The notes under the pieces: model-generated | What the model saw: the letters and a program-made list of their open reading frames with translations, nothing else | Databases searched by the model: none | What the model was told of the DNA's origin: nothing | Shown here: in pieces, positions 8,117 to 16,800 of the stretch | Layout: every line of letters starts with the position of its first letter | Position numbering within the stretch: the first letter of the stretch is position 1 | Program-made: the position numbers and the translations under genes | Assembly: GCA_001777665.1 (NCBI GenBank) | Contig: MFEQ01000005.1 | Coordinates: forward strand, 1-64,000 | Origin: Candidatus Doudnabacteria bacterium RIFCSPHIGHO2_02_FULL_42_25 | GTDB taxonomy: Bacteria; Patescibacteria; Doudnabacteria; UBA920; O2-02-FULL-48-8 | DNA length: 64,000 bases | Direction of reading: 5' to 3'

Positions 8117-9241
8117 ATGAATATTACTGTTGAATCACAAAGAGAAGTTGAACTTAGAAAAATACTTGAAGAACGCTCGGATGCAGATGCGAAGCGAATG
8201 CTTCGGTTTTTAAATATGCCTGATTTATCACGAACAGAGGGCAGTCCTTTGAAAGAAATTGTTGATCGCGCCTCCAGAGTAGAGAGCCTAAAAGGATTTG
8301 ATGTTATAAAAATACCAGAAATAGTACCGACCGAAGTTTTATTTGATTTGTTCAACATGCCGCCAGGGCACCCGGCGCGCAGCAAGTCAGATAGTTATTA
8401 CGTTGATGAGGAAAACGTTTTAAGAACTCATGACACCGTGTTTTGGTATTATTATTTAAGCAATCCAGAAGTGAAGAAAAGAATTGCGAATAAAGAAACA
8501 CTGGGAGCAATTTGTTATGGTAAGGTTTATCGCAAAGACGAGATCGACCGGACGCATATGAATGTTTTTCATCAATTTGGAGCTTGGCTGATAGCGCCGG
8601 ATGAAAAAAAGATCATTACACCAGAAGATTTGAAAAACGCCCTGTCAGACATCGCTAAAAATGTTTTCGAAGCAAATTTTAGATTTTATGATCATCAGTT
8701 TCCCTACACGGATCCGAGTTTCGAGATGGAAACTGAAATCAATGGGAAGTGGATTGAATTGTTAGGTTCAGGCATCGTCAGGAAAACGGTGTTATCAAAT
8801 TTGGGTTTAAGTGGATACAATGGTTGGGCATTCGGATTTGGGTTAGAAAGACTGGCAATTGCCTCCATGTCGCTGCCAGACATCCGCCTGCTTTGGTCAA
8901 AAGACCCACGAGTGACGAAGCAACTCAAATTAGGTCAGAAATTTGTCGAGGTAAGCAAGTATCCACCGATTACTCGGGATATATCATTCGTCGTGGATAA
9001 AAGTTTTGTCCCGAATGATTATTTTGATCTCATCCGAGACATTGTCGGTGATTTGATCGAAGAAGTTACACTGCTTGATAAATTTGAAAATGAAGAAAAA
9101 TTTGGAAAAGATAAGGTAAGTTACACCTATCGTATCGTCTACAGAAGTCCGGACCGAACCCTGAAAACAGAAGAAGTCGAGCCACTCCAAAACAAGCTTT
9201 ATGAGCAGACAAAAACCCTATATAATGCGCAACTTCGCTAA
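8117..9241 (+). CDS. pheS: Phenylalanyl-tRNA synthetase, PheS fused to FDX-ACB domain
   Basis: 374 residues charging tRNA-Phe. The class II core shows HPAR (85-88), LRTH (102-105), motif 2 GKVYRKDEIDRTHMNVFHQ (135-153), and motif 3 GFGLERLA (240-247), then LPDIRLLWSKDPR. From about 279 (SKYPPITRDISFVVD) to the end is a ferredoxin-fold anticodon-binding domain, which in bacteria normally ends PheT. This is the layout of the one-chain mitochondrial PheRS. The N-terminal coiled coil of ordinary PheS is missing or very short. No pheT follows; gyrB is next. Together with the upstream tRNA-binding protein it forms a two-gene, roughly 505-residue PheRS. Confidence 0.9.
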   Translation: MNITVESQREVELRKILEERSDADAKRMLRFLNMPDLSRTEGSPLKEIVDRASRVESLKGFDVIKIPEIVPTEVLFDLFNMPPGHPARSKSDSYYVDEENVLRTHDTVFWYYYLSNPEVKKRIANKETLGAICYGKVYRKDEIDRTHMNVFHQFGAWLIAPDEKKIITPEDLKNALSDIAKNVFEANFRFYDHQFPYTDPSFEMETEINGKWIELLGSGIVRKTVLSNLGLSGYNGWAFGFGLERLAIASMSLPDIRLLWSKDPRVTKQLKLGQKFVEVSKYPPITRDISFVVDKSFVPNDYFDLIRDIVGDLIEEVTLLDKFENEEKFGKDKVSYTYRIVYRSPDRTLKTEEVEPLQNKLYEQTKTLYNAQLR

Positions 9242-9275
9242 GTAAAAATCCCTTTATTTTTAGCCTGATTTTTGC

Positions 9276-9281
9276 TATAAT
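9276..9281 (+). promoter_or_regulatory. -10 box of gyrB
   Basis: TATAAT with eight bases to the ATG at 9290 predicts a leaderless or near-leaderless gyrB mRNA. The upstream sequence is A+T-rich without an obvious -35 match. Confidence 0.65.
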
Positions 9282-9289
9282 ATAAACAT

Positions 9290-11317
9290 ATGACAGACGA
9301 GAAAAAGTTGAAAAAGGACAAGGATTATACAGCCGAGCAGATTACTGTTCTCGAGGGCTTAGAGCCTGTCCGCAAACGTCCTGGAATGTATATCGGCAAT
9401 ACGGCCAAGGAAGGATTTCATCATTTACTGAAAGAAGTCGTAGATAACTCAATTGATGAAGCCATGGCTGGGCACGCCAAAAAAATTGAGATCATCATCC
9501 ATCCTGATAATTCAGCTTCAGTAATTGATGATGGACGTGGTATTCCGGTAGATATTCATAAACAAACGAAAAAGTCAGCACTGGAAACAGTGCTGACTGT
9601 ACTTCATGCTGGTGGTAAATTTGGGGGCGATGCATCAGGATACAAAGTATCAGGAGGTTTACACGGAGTGGGTGTATCTGTCGTAAACGCACTTTCTGAA
9701 TGGGTCAAAGCTGAAGTTCGTCGGGATGGCAAAATTTTTACCCAAGAATATAAACGGGGCAAACCGACTGGCAAAGTAAAACTCGTCGGCAAAATTTCAC
9801 CGAAAGATCCGTGGCAAAAGGGTACCAAAATTTCCTGGAAACCTGATCCGGAAATATTTACAGTGCTGGAATTTGATTTGAAATTTGTCCTAGATCATTA
9901 TCGTCAGCAGGCCTACCTCACTCGCGGCGCCCATTTAGTCATCACAGATGAGCGGAATGGATTTACGTATCAATATTATTTTGAGGGTGGCTTAGTTTCC
10001 TACATTTTGCATATCAATCGGAATAAAGTCGTGAAGACCATTCCGATGTTTGTGAGTAAAACCACCGATAATGTCATGGTGGAGTGTGCGATACAGTACA
10101 CTGATGAATTTACAGAAACTGTCCTGACTTTTGCAAACAACATCCACACGCCAGAGGGCGGTTCTCATCTGACTGGTTTTCGCGCAGCGCTAACTAGATC
10201 GCTAAACAGCTGGGGGATCAAAAGCGGCTATATCAAAGAATCAGATAAACTGACTGGTGAAGATATGCGAGAGGGGCTTACAGCGATCGTTTCAGTTAAA
10301 TTGCAGAACCCACAATTTGAAGGCCAGACCAAAGCCAAGCTAGGCAATGCTGAAGTTCGAGGAATTGTGGAAGATGCAGTGGGCCAAGCATTGGAATTTT
10401 GGTTAGAAGAACACCCAGCGGATGCTGGGAAAATTTTAGAGAAAGTTTTATTAGCTGCCAAAGCTAGATTAGCTGCACGAGCTGCTCGCGACGCTGTAAT
10501 CCGTAAAGGTGTGTTAGAAGGACTAGCTTTGCCAGGTAAATTAGCTGACTGTTCTGAATCTGACCCGGCAGAATCAGAATTGTACATCGTCGAGGGAGAC
10601 TCTGCTGGAGGATCAGCCAAGCAGGGACGTGATCGACGTTTTCAGGCAATCCTACCACTTCGTGGGAAGATTTTGAATGTTGAACGAGCTCGTTTGGACA
10701 AAATGCTAGCAAACCAGGAGATTAAAAATCTTGTGATCGCCATGGGTGCTGGTGTAGCAGATCAGTTTAACCTGGAAAATTTGCGATACCATAGAATTAT
10801 TATCATGACTGATGCTGACGTTGACGGAGCTCACATTCGAACACTACTTTTGACTTTGTTTTATCGTTATTTTCCATCGATTATCGAAAGTGGCTATCTT
10901 TACATCGCTCAACCTCCTCTTTTCCGAGTTCAATACGGCAAGAGTGCTGAATATGCTTTCTCAGAAAAACAGCGCAACGAAATTATTGAAAGATTTTTAA
11001 TTGATAAAAAAGAAAAGAAACAGACAAAGGACAAGAAGCTGGAAGTCGCAGAAATCATAGAAGCTGCTCCTGAACAAAGTGGGGAAGTCAATATCAAAGG
11101 TGTGAATGTCCAGCGCTATAAGGGGTTGGGAGAAATGAACCCTTCACAACTTTGGGAAACAACTATGGATCCTGTTAACCGTGTGATGTTAAGGGTTGGT
11201 ATTACTGATGCCGAAAAAGCTTCGAAAATTTTTGAAACTTTAATGGGTGACGAAGTCGCAGCGCGTAAAAATTTCATTCAGACTCACGCTAAGACTGTAA
11301 AGAATCTCGATATATAG
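9290..11317 (+). CDS. gyrB: DNA gyrase subunit B
   Basis: 675 residues, the full-length ATPase subunit of the type II topoisomerase that supercoils DNA. GHKL ATPase motifs: VVDNSIDEA, DDGRGIP, and GGLHGVGVSVVNALS. The TOPRIM domain has EGDSAGGSAKQGR (about 434) and the metal-binding DADVDGAHI (about 507). QRYKGLGEMNP marks the C-terminal part. The insertion found in proteobacterial GyrB is absent. gyrA is not in the window. The gene has its own -10 box and is followed by a dispersed repeat. Confidence 0.97.
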   Translation: MTDEKKLKKDKDYTAEQITVLEGLEPVRKRPGMYIGNTAKEGFHHLLKEVVDNSIDEAMAGHAKKIEIIIHPDNSASVIDDGRGIPVDIHKQTKKSALETVLTVLHAGGKFGGDASGYKVSGGLHGVGVSVVNALSEWVKAEVRRDGKIFTQEYKRGKPTGKVKLVGKISPKDPWQKGTKISWKPDPEIFTVLEFDLKFVLDHYRQQAYLTRGAHLVITDERNGFTYQYYFEGGLVSYILHINRNKVVKTIPMFVSKTTDNVMVECAIQYTDEFTETVLTFANNIHTPEGGSHLTGFRAALTRSLNSWGIKSGYIKESDKLTGEDMREGLTAIVSVKLQNPQFEGQTKAKLGNAEVRGIVEDAVGQALEFWLEEHPADAGKILEKVLLAAKARLAARAARDAVIRKGVLEGLALPGKLADCSESDPAESELYIVEGDSAGGSAKQGRDRRFQAILPLRGKILNVERARLDKMLANQEIKNLVIAMGAGVADQFNLENLRYHRIIIMTDADVDGAHIRTLLLTLFYRYFPSIIESGYLYIAQPPLFRVQYGKSAEYAFSEKQRNEIIERFLIDKKEKKQTKDKKLEVAEIIEAAPEQSGEVNIKGVNVQRYKGLGEMNPSQLWETTMDPVNRVMLRVGITDAEKASKIFETLMGDEVAARKNFIQTHAKTVKNLDI

Positions 11318-11418
11318 TATTTAACCATTTCGAACGACCTGCCTGCCGGCAGGCAGGTTAGTGAGAAATTCCTTCTTCAAGCCGTACGGAGGGATTTCTC
11401 CTTTGGTCGAGATGGTTT
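11318..11418 (-). repeat. Dispersed palindromic repeat R1, copy 2
   Basis: Inverted copy of the element at 7534. It contains the same perfect 22-bp palindrome (11337-11358) flanked by cgaacg and ttagtgagaa, and ends in ggtcgagatgg. It begins right behind the gyrB stop codon. The middle hairpin differs between copies, as in decayed or REP-like repeats. Confidence 0.85.
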
Positions 11419-11450
11419 TATTTTAGGCGAAAAGAAAAAACTTGCGCTCA

Positions 11451-11499
11451 TTGCTTATATGATTATCCACAGCTTATAATTAATACAAGGTGTGGATAA
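11451..11499 (+). promoter_or_regulatory. Promoter flanked by two inverted DnaA-type boxes
   Basis: TTGCTT (11451) and TATAAT (11475-11480) form a candidate promoter for the gene at 11531. Overlapping it are TTATCCACA (11463-11471) and its exact reverse complement TGTGGATAA (11491-11499), both perfect DnaA-box consensus 9-mers. DnaA control, or an origin-related site next to gyrB, is inference. Confidence 0.5.
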
Positions 11500-11530
11500 C
11501 CTTCACCTATGATTTTCAAGGAGGACGCTC

Positions 11531-12145
11531 ATGCGTCTGAAACAGTTCGCGTTGACCGTGGTCTGTCTCTTGGCGTTGGTCCTCTCCAACGCATCGTGTG
11601 GCGGTACAGCTCAAGGCAACGGTCCTACCGCGCCTGACCCTACTCCAACACCGACTCCAACACCGACACCAACACCGACACCGACGCCTCCAGTCCCATA
11701 CACCACCGAGCAGGTATTCCCCGACGGAATCAACCCAGACAAGACAAAAATGCAAGAAGTATTACCGAAGGGTGACGTCGTCCGGTTCGGTGAACACATA
11801 GAGGGTCGTTACACGGCATTTACGAACCAGTACGGGCTCAATGTTGCAGTCGGCATTGTCCGTGAAAGCGATCAGGCGACACGGCTAGGCCCTTGTCCCC
11901 TTGTTGCGAGTGGAACAATTGGGACCATAAGTTGGCCTGTAGTTCGCGACGGGTTCTTCGTAGAAGGCGAGAGATATTCGTTCGTACTGCTCGCTACGCA
12001 ACTCGGGGAGGATGAGTACCAGAAGCTATTACCAACCCGTCAATGCATTTTTGCTGGCCCCAGGGACGCGCAAAATGTACCGACGATCGATTTCGATAAA
12101 GTCGGTAACCATCTCAAGGTCAAGAGCTGGTACGTGAATCGTTAG
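11531..12145 (+). CDS. Secreted protein or lipoprotein with Thr-Pro linker
   Basis: 204 residues. The ATG follows AAGGAGG (11518-11524). An N-terminal signal (MRLKQFALTVVCLLALVLSNASC) ends at Cys23; the bases fit a signal peptide, but the lipobox is atypical (NASC), so lipidation is uncertain. Next comes a (TP)n linker of about 18 residues, encoded by an imperfect repeat of caacaccga units at 11640-11690 that may vary in length. The remaining 150 residues form an unrecognised extracellular domain. G+C-rich, alone between its own promoter and terminator, unlike gyrB before it. Confidence 0.75.
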   Translation: MRLKQFALTVVCLLALVLSNASCGGTAQGNGPTAPDPTPTPTPTPTPTPTPTPPVPYTTEQVFPDGINPDKTKMQEVLPKGDVVRFGEHIEGRYTAFTNQYGLNVAVGIVRESDQATRLGPCPLVASGTIGTISWPVVRDGFFVEGERYSFVLLATQLGEDEYQKLLPTRQCIFAGPRDAQNVPTIDFDKVGNHLKVKSWYVNR

Positions 12146-12157
12146 CCGGGTACTATG

Positions 12158-12190
12158 GGCAACTCACAGAAGTTGCCTTCTTTTTATTTT
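12158..12190 (+). terminator. Terminator of the secreted-protein gene
   Basis: Stem ggcaact/agttgcc around cacaga, followed by ttctttttatttt. A new -10 box (TATAAT, 12205-12210) for the next unit follows. Confidence 0.8.
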
Positions 12191-12246
12191 AGATCTTAGT
12201 ATGATATAATTAGTAAGGCATTTTCGAACAAAAATACCTTAGAACC

Positions 12247-12672
12247 ATGAATAAAAAAATAACTGTTTTACTTATAGTCAGCATACTAGTGGTATTTGCC
12301 GTTTTAATATACAAGAAGGATACTGCTCGCATAGTTAATGATCATGATTATTCAGAACAGATGCGAGGAAAGATTACGAAAATAACAGATAATAGTATAA
12401 CCGTTGAGGGAGTTGCTATTTCTAAAGATAGTACAAGTCAGAAAAATAGGACGGTTATTTTTATAATCGATTCAAGCACTACATTCAAGCAGTCAGTGAT
12501 TGATATCACCGATACCGATGCCCCTGTTAGAGCAGATAAACCAGGTGAAAGGACAGATTTAGTAGTTAATACAAGCATAGTCACCATAAAGGGTGAGGAT
12601 AATTTATTTACCTCAAATTCAACAGCGGCAACAGAAATCTACTATTTAGGTACAATTTACCCTAAACCGTAA
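12247..12672 (+). CDS. N-terminally anchored extracellular protein
   Basis: 141 residues: one hydrophobic helix (about 5-23) and then a polar domain starting GKITKITDNSITVEGVAIS, a beta-rich pattern. Family not recognised. The protein at 15544 has the same plan (short anchor, then GTVTKLETDKIYINV), so the two look like distant paralogues bracketing the large surface protein. Its stop codon overlaps the next start (TAATG). Confidence 0.7.
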   Translation: MNKKITVLLIVSILVVFAVLIYKKDTARIVNDHDYSEQMRGKITKITDNSITVEGVAISKDSTSQKNRTVIFIIDSSTTFKQSVIDITDTDAPVRADKPGERTDLVVNTSIVTIKGEDNLFTSNSTAATEIYYLGTIYPKP

Positions 12673-15533
12673 TGCGTAAATATTTTTTTCTTATAATACT
12701 TTTAGTGGGCGCAGGAATTTTTTCAGCAAAGCATGCTCAAGCAGAGGGCATAAGTAGTTCAGGTTCTCAATTTATGGCAAGATCCGAGTTTGGTCAGACC
12801 ATTCCAAACATCGGTAATCCATCAGTTGGACCAAACGCTTATGTCAATTGGTTTGCTGTTAATTTAGTTATAACTCCATCCAATCCTTTATTTGGAGCTG
12901 ATATTAATGGCTTCTTAGCTGTAAGACTCACTGGTCCGGATTCGTCTTGTTTACCGGGGGGCGGTCTTGACCTGAGAGATATTAATTATCCTGTAATAGA
13001 AGCTCCCATGCCAGCGATAATCAATTCTAACCCTGCTTGTCCAGCTACAGCGGCCGACTCATTTATTTTTATTGCTGCAAATTCCGACGCAGCAATATAT
13101 AGTTGGACTTGGTCTGCAATGGTTGAATGTATGCCCGGCTTCGTCCCTGACCCAACTCCTTTCCAAGGATGCACTGTTCCTGTGAATGACCCTGACCCGG
13201 GAATGGTAATTTTAAACGTCTGGCCACATGGTTCAGCCTGGGGACAAGTTATCGGTCGGGAGTTTCCGTCTGGAAATGAAATAATTAACTGTAGATGGGA
13301 GGGTGGTCCTGATGTCAATGGAATTTGTAGTGTTGTCTTACCGTTTGACACACAGGTGACCTTTCAAGCAATCAATTTAACCGGACCATTTATTCAGTGG
13401 GTTGGTGTTACTGGCGGGTGTGGAGTAGGTAACAGTGACCCTAATTGTGGACCAGTGAGTATGAATCAAGACAGATCGCTAGGCGCTCAATTTGAACAAG
13501 GCAATGTTTGTTGCGCGGCAAATTCGGAAATTATAGCCGCACCTGATGTGGTATTTCCATCACAATTTGTTCGGGTAAGTTGGGCAAATTTTGATCCGGA
13601 ATCGGTAGATAATTGGATAGGATTGATGAATGAGGGAGATACTAACCCTAACAATTGGATAATTAGGTTCGTGACCACGGGTACGGCAGATAATGATGAT
13701 CAGTGTACTAATAACGCTGGAACGGTAGGGGCTGCGCAATCGTATGCTTGTAGTTTTCAAATGGATGTTGGCCCTGGCGTGTATGAATTTGTCGGTTTCT
13801 TTATGAATGTAGATCTTGCGGATCCGGACTGGGTTCCAGATAATACTGTTTTTAGAGTTTCAAATAAAGTTACAGTGGTGGACCCTTTTCAGCCCTTGAG
13901 AGTAATTAAATCAGGAGGGGGGAACGGAACAATCACTTCTACTCCCGCGGGTATTAACTGTGGAAATGCTTGTCCGGAACAAACTGTCAGCTTCGATTAT
14001 GGACAAGTAGTAACTTTGGAAGTCGCCGCGAATCCAGGAAGTACCTTTACTGGCTGGGCTGGAGAAGGATGCGGTGGTGTTGGGATTTGTACGGTGACTA
14101 TGAGTAAGGCCAGAACTGTGACTGCCAGTTTTGATGCTGTCCCTACGTTGATTACTGATCCAGCCACGAATCCTGCACCGAATTCTGTGACTTTGAATGG
14201 CCGAGTAGATCCGAATTTACAGGCTACCAATGCTTGGTTTAGATACAGCACTGTTAACCCTGGCAGTTGTGACGCTCTCTTTGATAACGATGCCAATGGA
14301 CCTAAAATTCCTTTTGCGGCTGGCTCTGGGAATGGTTATTCGCCGTATTCCCAAAATCTTATTGGCTTAATTCCTGACACCACCTACTATTATTGTGCCA
14401 TCGGTTCAAACAATACAGGTTTTGGATATGGGACGATTGTCAGCTTTGTAACAAAAGCGAGCGGAACAATTATAGTTAATACCAATGTAGCGACAGATTG
14501 GCAGCTGAATGGACCGCAACCTGCTAATTGTAATGCTTGTTCTAACGACCCATCCCGATATACAAATTGGATAGCTGGTAACTATAGTCTCACGAATGTT
14601 CCAAATTTTGGAGATTATGCACCGCCGCAAATAAACCCTGCACTCGGTGTATTTCAAAATCTTCCCAATGGCGGCACCATTACATGGACAATATATTATC
14701 CACCAAAAGCCCCAATTATTACTGATGTAGTCAATTCAACTTGTGAGCAATTAACGGTTAGTTGGAATGATGTTCTTAGTGAAGCCAGTTATGAAGTTTG
14801 GAGAACTGAAGACGAGCCTCCAAATGCGTTCCCTATTGGTTGGATCAAAATTGCTGATAGTCCGGCTAATAACCCCCTATCGTACACCGATAATACAGTT
14901 GTCGCCAATAATTCGTATTATTATATCATTGTCGCTAAAGATCAGGTTGGAAGTACTCCCTCCGCACCTTTCGGTTCCAGACTTGCAGTGCAATGTTTTG
15001 CTAACCTCACGTCGTCAGTTAAAACGATAGATACTATACAAAAACCCGGGGTAGGGGTACCCGTCCCATTTAATATGACCATGAAAATTGAGGAAAACGA
15101 TATACTAAAATTCAAAATAACAATCATCAACAATGGTACTGACGATGCCGATATTACTAAGTTTTGTGATTATCCATCCAATAATTTTCAAGATTTGAAT
15201 AATGCGTCTGAAGACGGACCATTAACTTCACCTGCTGCTCGACCTCTTCTAAATCCAGTGGAGTGTGAGGTTATTAACGGTAATCCTGGTTATTATTTTG
15301 ATGTCGACGGGACACTCACAAAAGATGGTGCCAATTCAAGATCTGATATCTACTTCACTGCTGTATTTAGGTCTCAATCTCCCAATTTAAAAACTGAAAT
15401 TTGCTCGAATTTAGGGCGCGTTATTTATAATGATTCCTCTGGCAACGGAAAAATTGAAGACATACCATTTGGCCCGACACTGTGTCAATCAGCTGGCAGC
15501 AGGGTGCCGACATTTAGAGAAGTAGCACCATAA
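12672..15533 (+). CDS. Large secreted multidomain surface protein
   Basis: 953 residues with a clear signal peptide (to about AQA, residue 24). Recognisable parts: a Gly/Pro-rich N-terminal half of unknown fold; an InlB-type or 'bacterial repeat' module near 415-475 (GGGNGTITSTPAGINCG…VTLEVAANPGSTFTGWAG…CTVTMSKARTVTASF); fibronectin III-like modules (VTLNGRVDPN near 500, and LTVSWNDVLSEASYEVWR to VAKDQVGSTPS, about 690-765); and a DUF11-like segment near the C-terminus (FKITIINNGTDDADI). There is no sorting signal or C-terminal anchor. Cysteines are frequent, fitting an extracytoplasmic protein. Adhesion or envelope decoration is inference. Confidence 0.82.
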   Translation: MRKYFFLIILLVGAGIFSAKHAQAEGISSSGSQFMARSEFGQTIPNIGNPSVGPNAYVNWFAVNLVITPSNPLFGADINGFLAVRLTGPDSSCLPGGGLDLRDINYPVIEAPMPAIINSNPACPATAADSFIFIAANSDAAIYSWTWSAMVECMPGFVPDPTPFQGCTVPVNDPDPGMVILNVWPHGSAWGQVIGREFPSGNEIINCRWEGGPDVNGICSVVLPFDTQVTFQAINLTGPFIQWVGVTGGCGVGNSDPNCGPVSMNQDRSLGAQFEQGNVCCAANSEIIAAPDVVFPSQFVRVSWANFDPESVDNWIGLMNEGDTNPNNWIIRFVTTGTADNDDQCTNNAGTVGAAQSYACSFQMDVGPGVYEFVGFFMNVDLADPDWVPDNTVFRVSNKVTVVDPFQPLRVIKSGGGNGTITSTPAGINCGNACPEQTVSFDYGQVVTLEVAANPGSTFTGWAGEGCGGVGICTVTMSKARTVTASFDAVPTLITDPATNPAPNSVTLNGRVDPNLQATNAWFRYSTVNPGSCDALFDNDANGPKIPFAAGSGNGYSPYSQNLIGLIPDTTYYYCAIGSNNTGFGYGTIVSFVTKASGTIIVNTNVATDWQLNGPQPANCNACSNDPSRYTNWIAGNYSLTNVPNFGDYAPPQINPALGVFQNLPNGGTITWTIYYPPKAPIITDVVNSTCEQLTVSWNDVLSEASYEVWRTEDEPPNAFPIGWIKIADSPANNPLSYTDNTVVANNSYYYIIVAKDQVGSTPSAPFGSRLAVQCFANLTSSVKTIDTIQKPGVGVPVPFNMTMKIEENDILKFKITIINNGTDDADITKFCDYPSNNFQDLNNASEDGPLTSPAARPLLNPVECEVINGNPGYYFDVDGTLTKDGANSRSDIYFTAVFRSQSPNLKTEICSNLGRVIYNDSSGNGKIEDIPFGPTLCQSAGSRVPTFREVAP

Positions 15534-15543
15534 TAATCAATAT

Positions 15544-15966
15544 ATGGAAACTAGCAAAAAAACAATCGTTAGTGTTCTAGCCCTAATTCTTATTCTTGTT
15601 GTGGTTGTGTTGTGGGCGTCGTCAAGAAAAAAAGAAACTGTCACACCTGAACCAATTGCTACCGCCGAGAAATCCCTAGTTCCAAGAGTTTACACTAGTT
15701 ATGGAACAGTAACGAAACTTGAAACTGACAAAATTTATATCAATGTACCGATACTCGTTCCAGTTCAGAATAGTAACGCAAGTGCGTACATGAGTCAGTC
15801 AAGGTTAATAATTATAGTTCCAGAAACTTTAATTACTCGAATTGGATCCAATAAGTCTATTCCATTTTCTAGCATTAAAGTTGGTCAACGGATTCAAATA
15901 GATAGTTTAGAAGATTTAACCAAAGCCGTTGTGATTACTGCCAAAGCAATTGTAATCCCTAAATAA
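15544..15966 (+). CDS. N-terminally anchored extracellular protein
   Basis: 140 residues: one transmembrane helix (about 7-25), a linker, then a beta-rich domain (YGTVTKLETDKIYINVPI…IKVGQRIQIDSLEDLTKAVVITAKAIVI). It resembles the protein at 12247 in size and layout. Third and last gene of the surface-protein unit. The segment from GTVTKL to the end looks like the metal-tolerant OB-like modules of many hypothetical envelope proteins, but no family is certain. Confidence 0.7.
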   Translation: METSKKTIVSVLALILILVVVVLWASSRKKETVTPEPIATAEKSLVPRVYTSYGTVTKLETDKIYINVPILVPVQNSNASAYMSQSRLIIIVPETLITRIGSNKSIPFSSIKVGQRIQIDSLEDLTKAVVITAKAIVIPK

Positions 15967-15975
15967 TCACACCAT

Positions 15976-16004
15976 TTGCGTACTTGTGCGAAATAGTGTA
16001 TAAT
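15976..16004 (+). promoter_or_regulatory. Sigma-70 promoter of the secE-nusG-rplKA unit
   Basis: TTGCGT and TATAAT separated by exactly 17 bases. Transcription would start near 16011, upstream of a hairpin at 16017-16045. Confidence 0.75.
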
Positions 16005-16016
16005 AAGTCAGTAAAT

Positions 16017-16045
16017 AAAAGCCCCCGAAAAGGGCTTTTAAAAAA
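16017..16045 (+). terminator. Hairpin in the secE leader
   Basis: Stem aaaagccc/gggctttt followed by aaaaaa rather than T. It lies after the promoter at 15976 and before secE, so it may act as an attenuator or leader structure, and on the other strand it could terminate. Confidence 0.55.
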
Positions 16046-16053
16046 GGGCAAAT

Positions 16054-16242
16054 ATGGTAAATCCAATTCAATTCATAAAAGAAGCTCGGGCAGAGTTAGG
16101 GAAGGTAGTCTGGCCAAGTCGACGTGAAGTCATTCGTGTCACAATAGCTGTTATTATTCTTTCTTTAATTGTCGCTGCTTATCTGGGATCTGCTGACTAC
16201 GGTTTGACCAAGCTTTTTGAATGGGTAATCAATAGACAATAA
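16054..16242 (+). CDS. secE: Preprotein translocase subunit SecE
   Basis: 62 residues with the short SecE pattern: an amphipathic N-terminal part with ELGKVVWPSRREV, then one transmembrane helix (about 29-47). It stabilises SecY in the membrane. First gene of the usual secE-nusG-rplK-rplA order. Confidence 0.93.
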   Translation: MVNPIQFIKEARAELGKVVWPSRREVIRVTIAVIILSLIVAAYLGSADYGLTKLFEWVINRQ

Positions 16243-16245
16243 AAT

Positions 16246-16791
16246 ATGGCAAGGCAGCAGGTAACAGGTGAAAAACATTGGTACGTTTTACATACATACT
16301 CTGGATACGAAGACAGTGTTGCTTTTAATTTGAAACAACGTATTGAATCCATGGGTATGGAAGATAAAATTTTCAATGTCCTGGTTCCGAAAGAAAAGAA
16401 GATCAAGATTAAGGATGGTAAAAGAGTAACAGTGGAGGAAAAGATTTTCCCAGGATACGTCATCGTCGAAATGATTGTGACTGATGATTCTTGGTATGTC
16501 GTTCGGAACACGCCAAACGTTACGGGATTTGTAGGCTCTGGAACTATTCCAACTCCAATCTCAGAACCGGAAATGGGCTTTTTACAAAAACGTATGGGCG
16601 TGGAAGAGCCGAAGTACAAAATCGATGTAACTATCAATGATTTGGTTCGTATAATGGATGGACCTTTCAAAGATTACGAAGGCAAGGTATCCGAAATTGA
16701 TGAGGAAAAAGGTAAAGTTAAAGTTTTGGTGTCCATCTTTGGTCGAGAGACACCTGTCGAATTAGATTTCTTACAAGTTAAAAAATTATAA
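16246..16791 (+). CDS. nusG: Transcription antitermination factor NusG
   Basis: 181 residues. The N-terminal NGN domain begins HWYVLHTYSGYEDSVAFNLKQRIE and contains FPGYVIVEM; the C-terminal KOW domain reads DLVRIMDGPFKDYEGKVSEID. NusG binds RNA polymerase and links it to Rho or to the ribosome. Four bases separate it from secE. Confidence 0.97.
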   Translation: MARQQVTGEKHWYVLHTYSGYEDSVAFNLKQRIESMGMEDKIFNVLVPKEKKIKIKDGKRVTVEEKIFPGYVIVEMIVTDDSWYVVRNTPNVTGFVGSGTIPTPISEPEMGFLQKRMGVEEPKYKIDVTINDLVRIMDGPFKDYEGKVSEIDEEKGKVKVLVSIFGRETPVELDFLQVKKL

Positions 16792-16800
16792 AACAATTAT

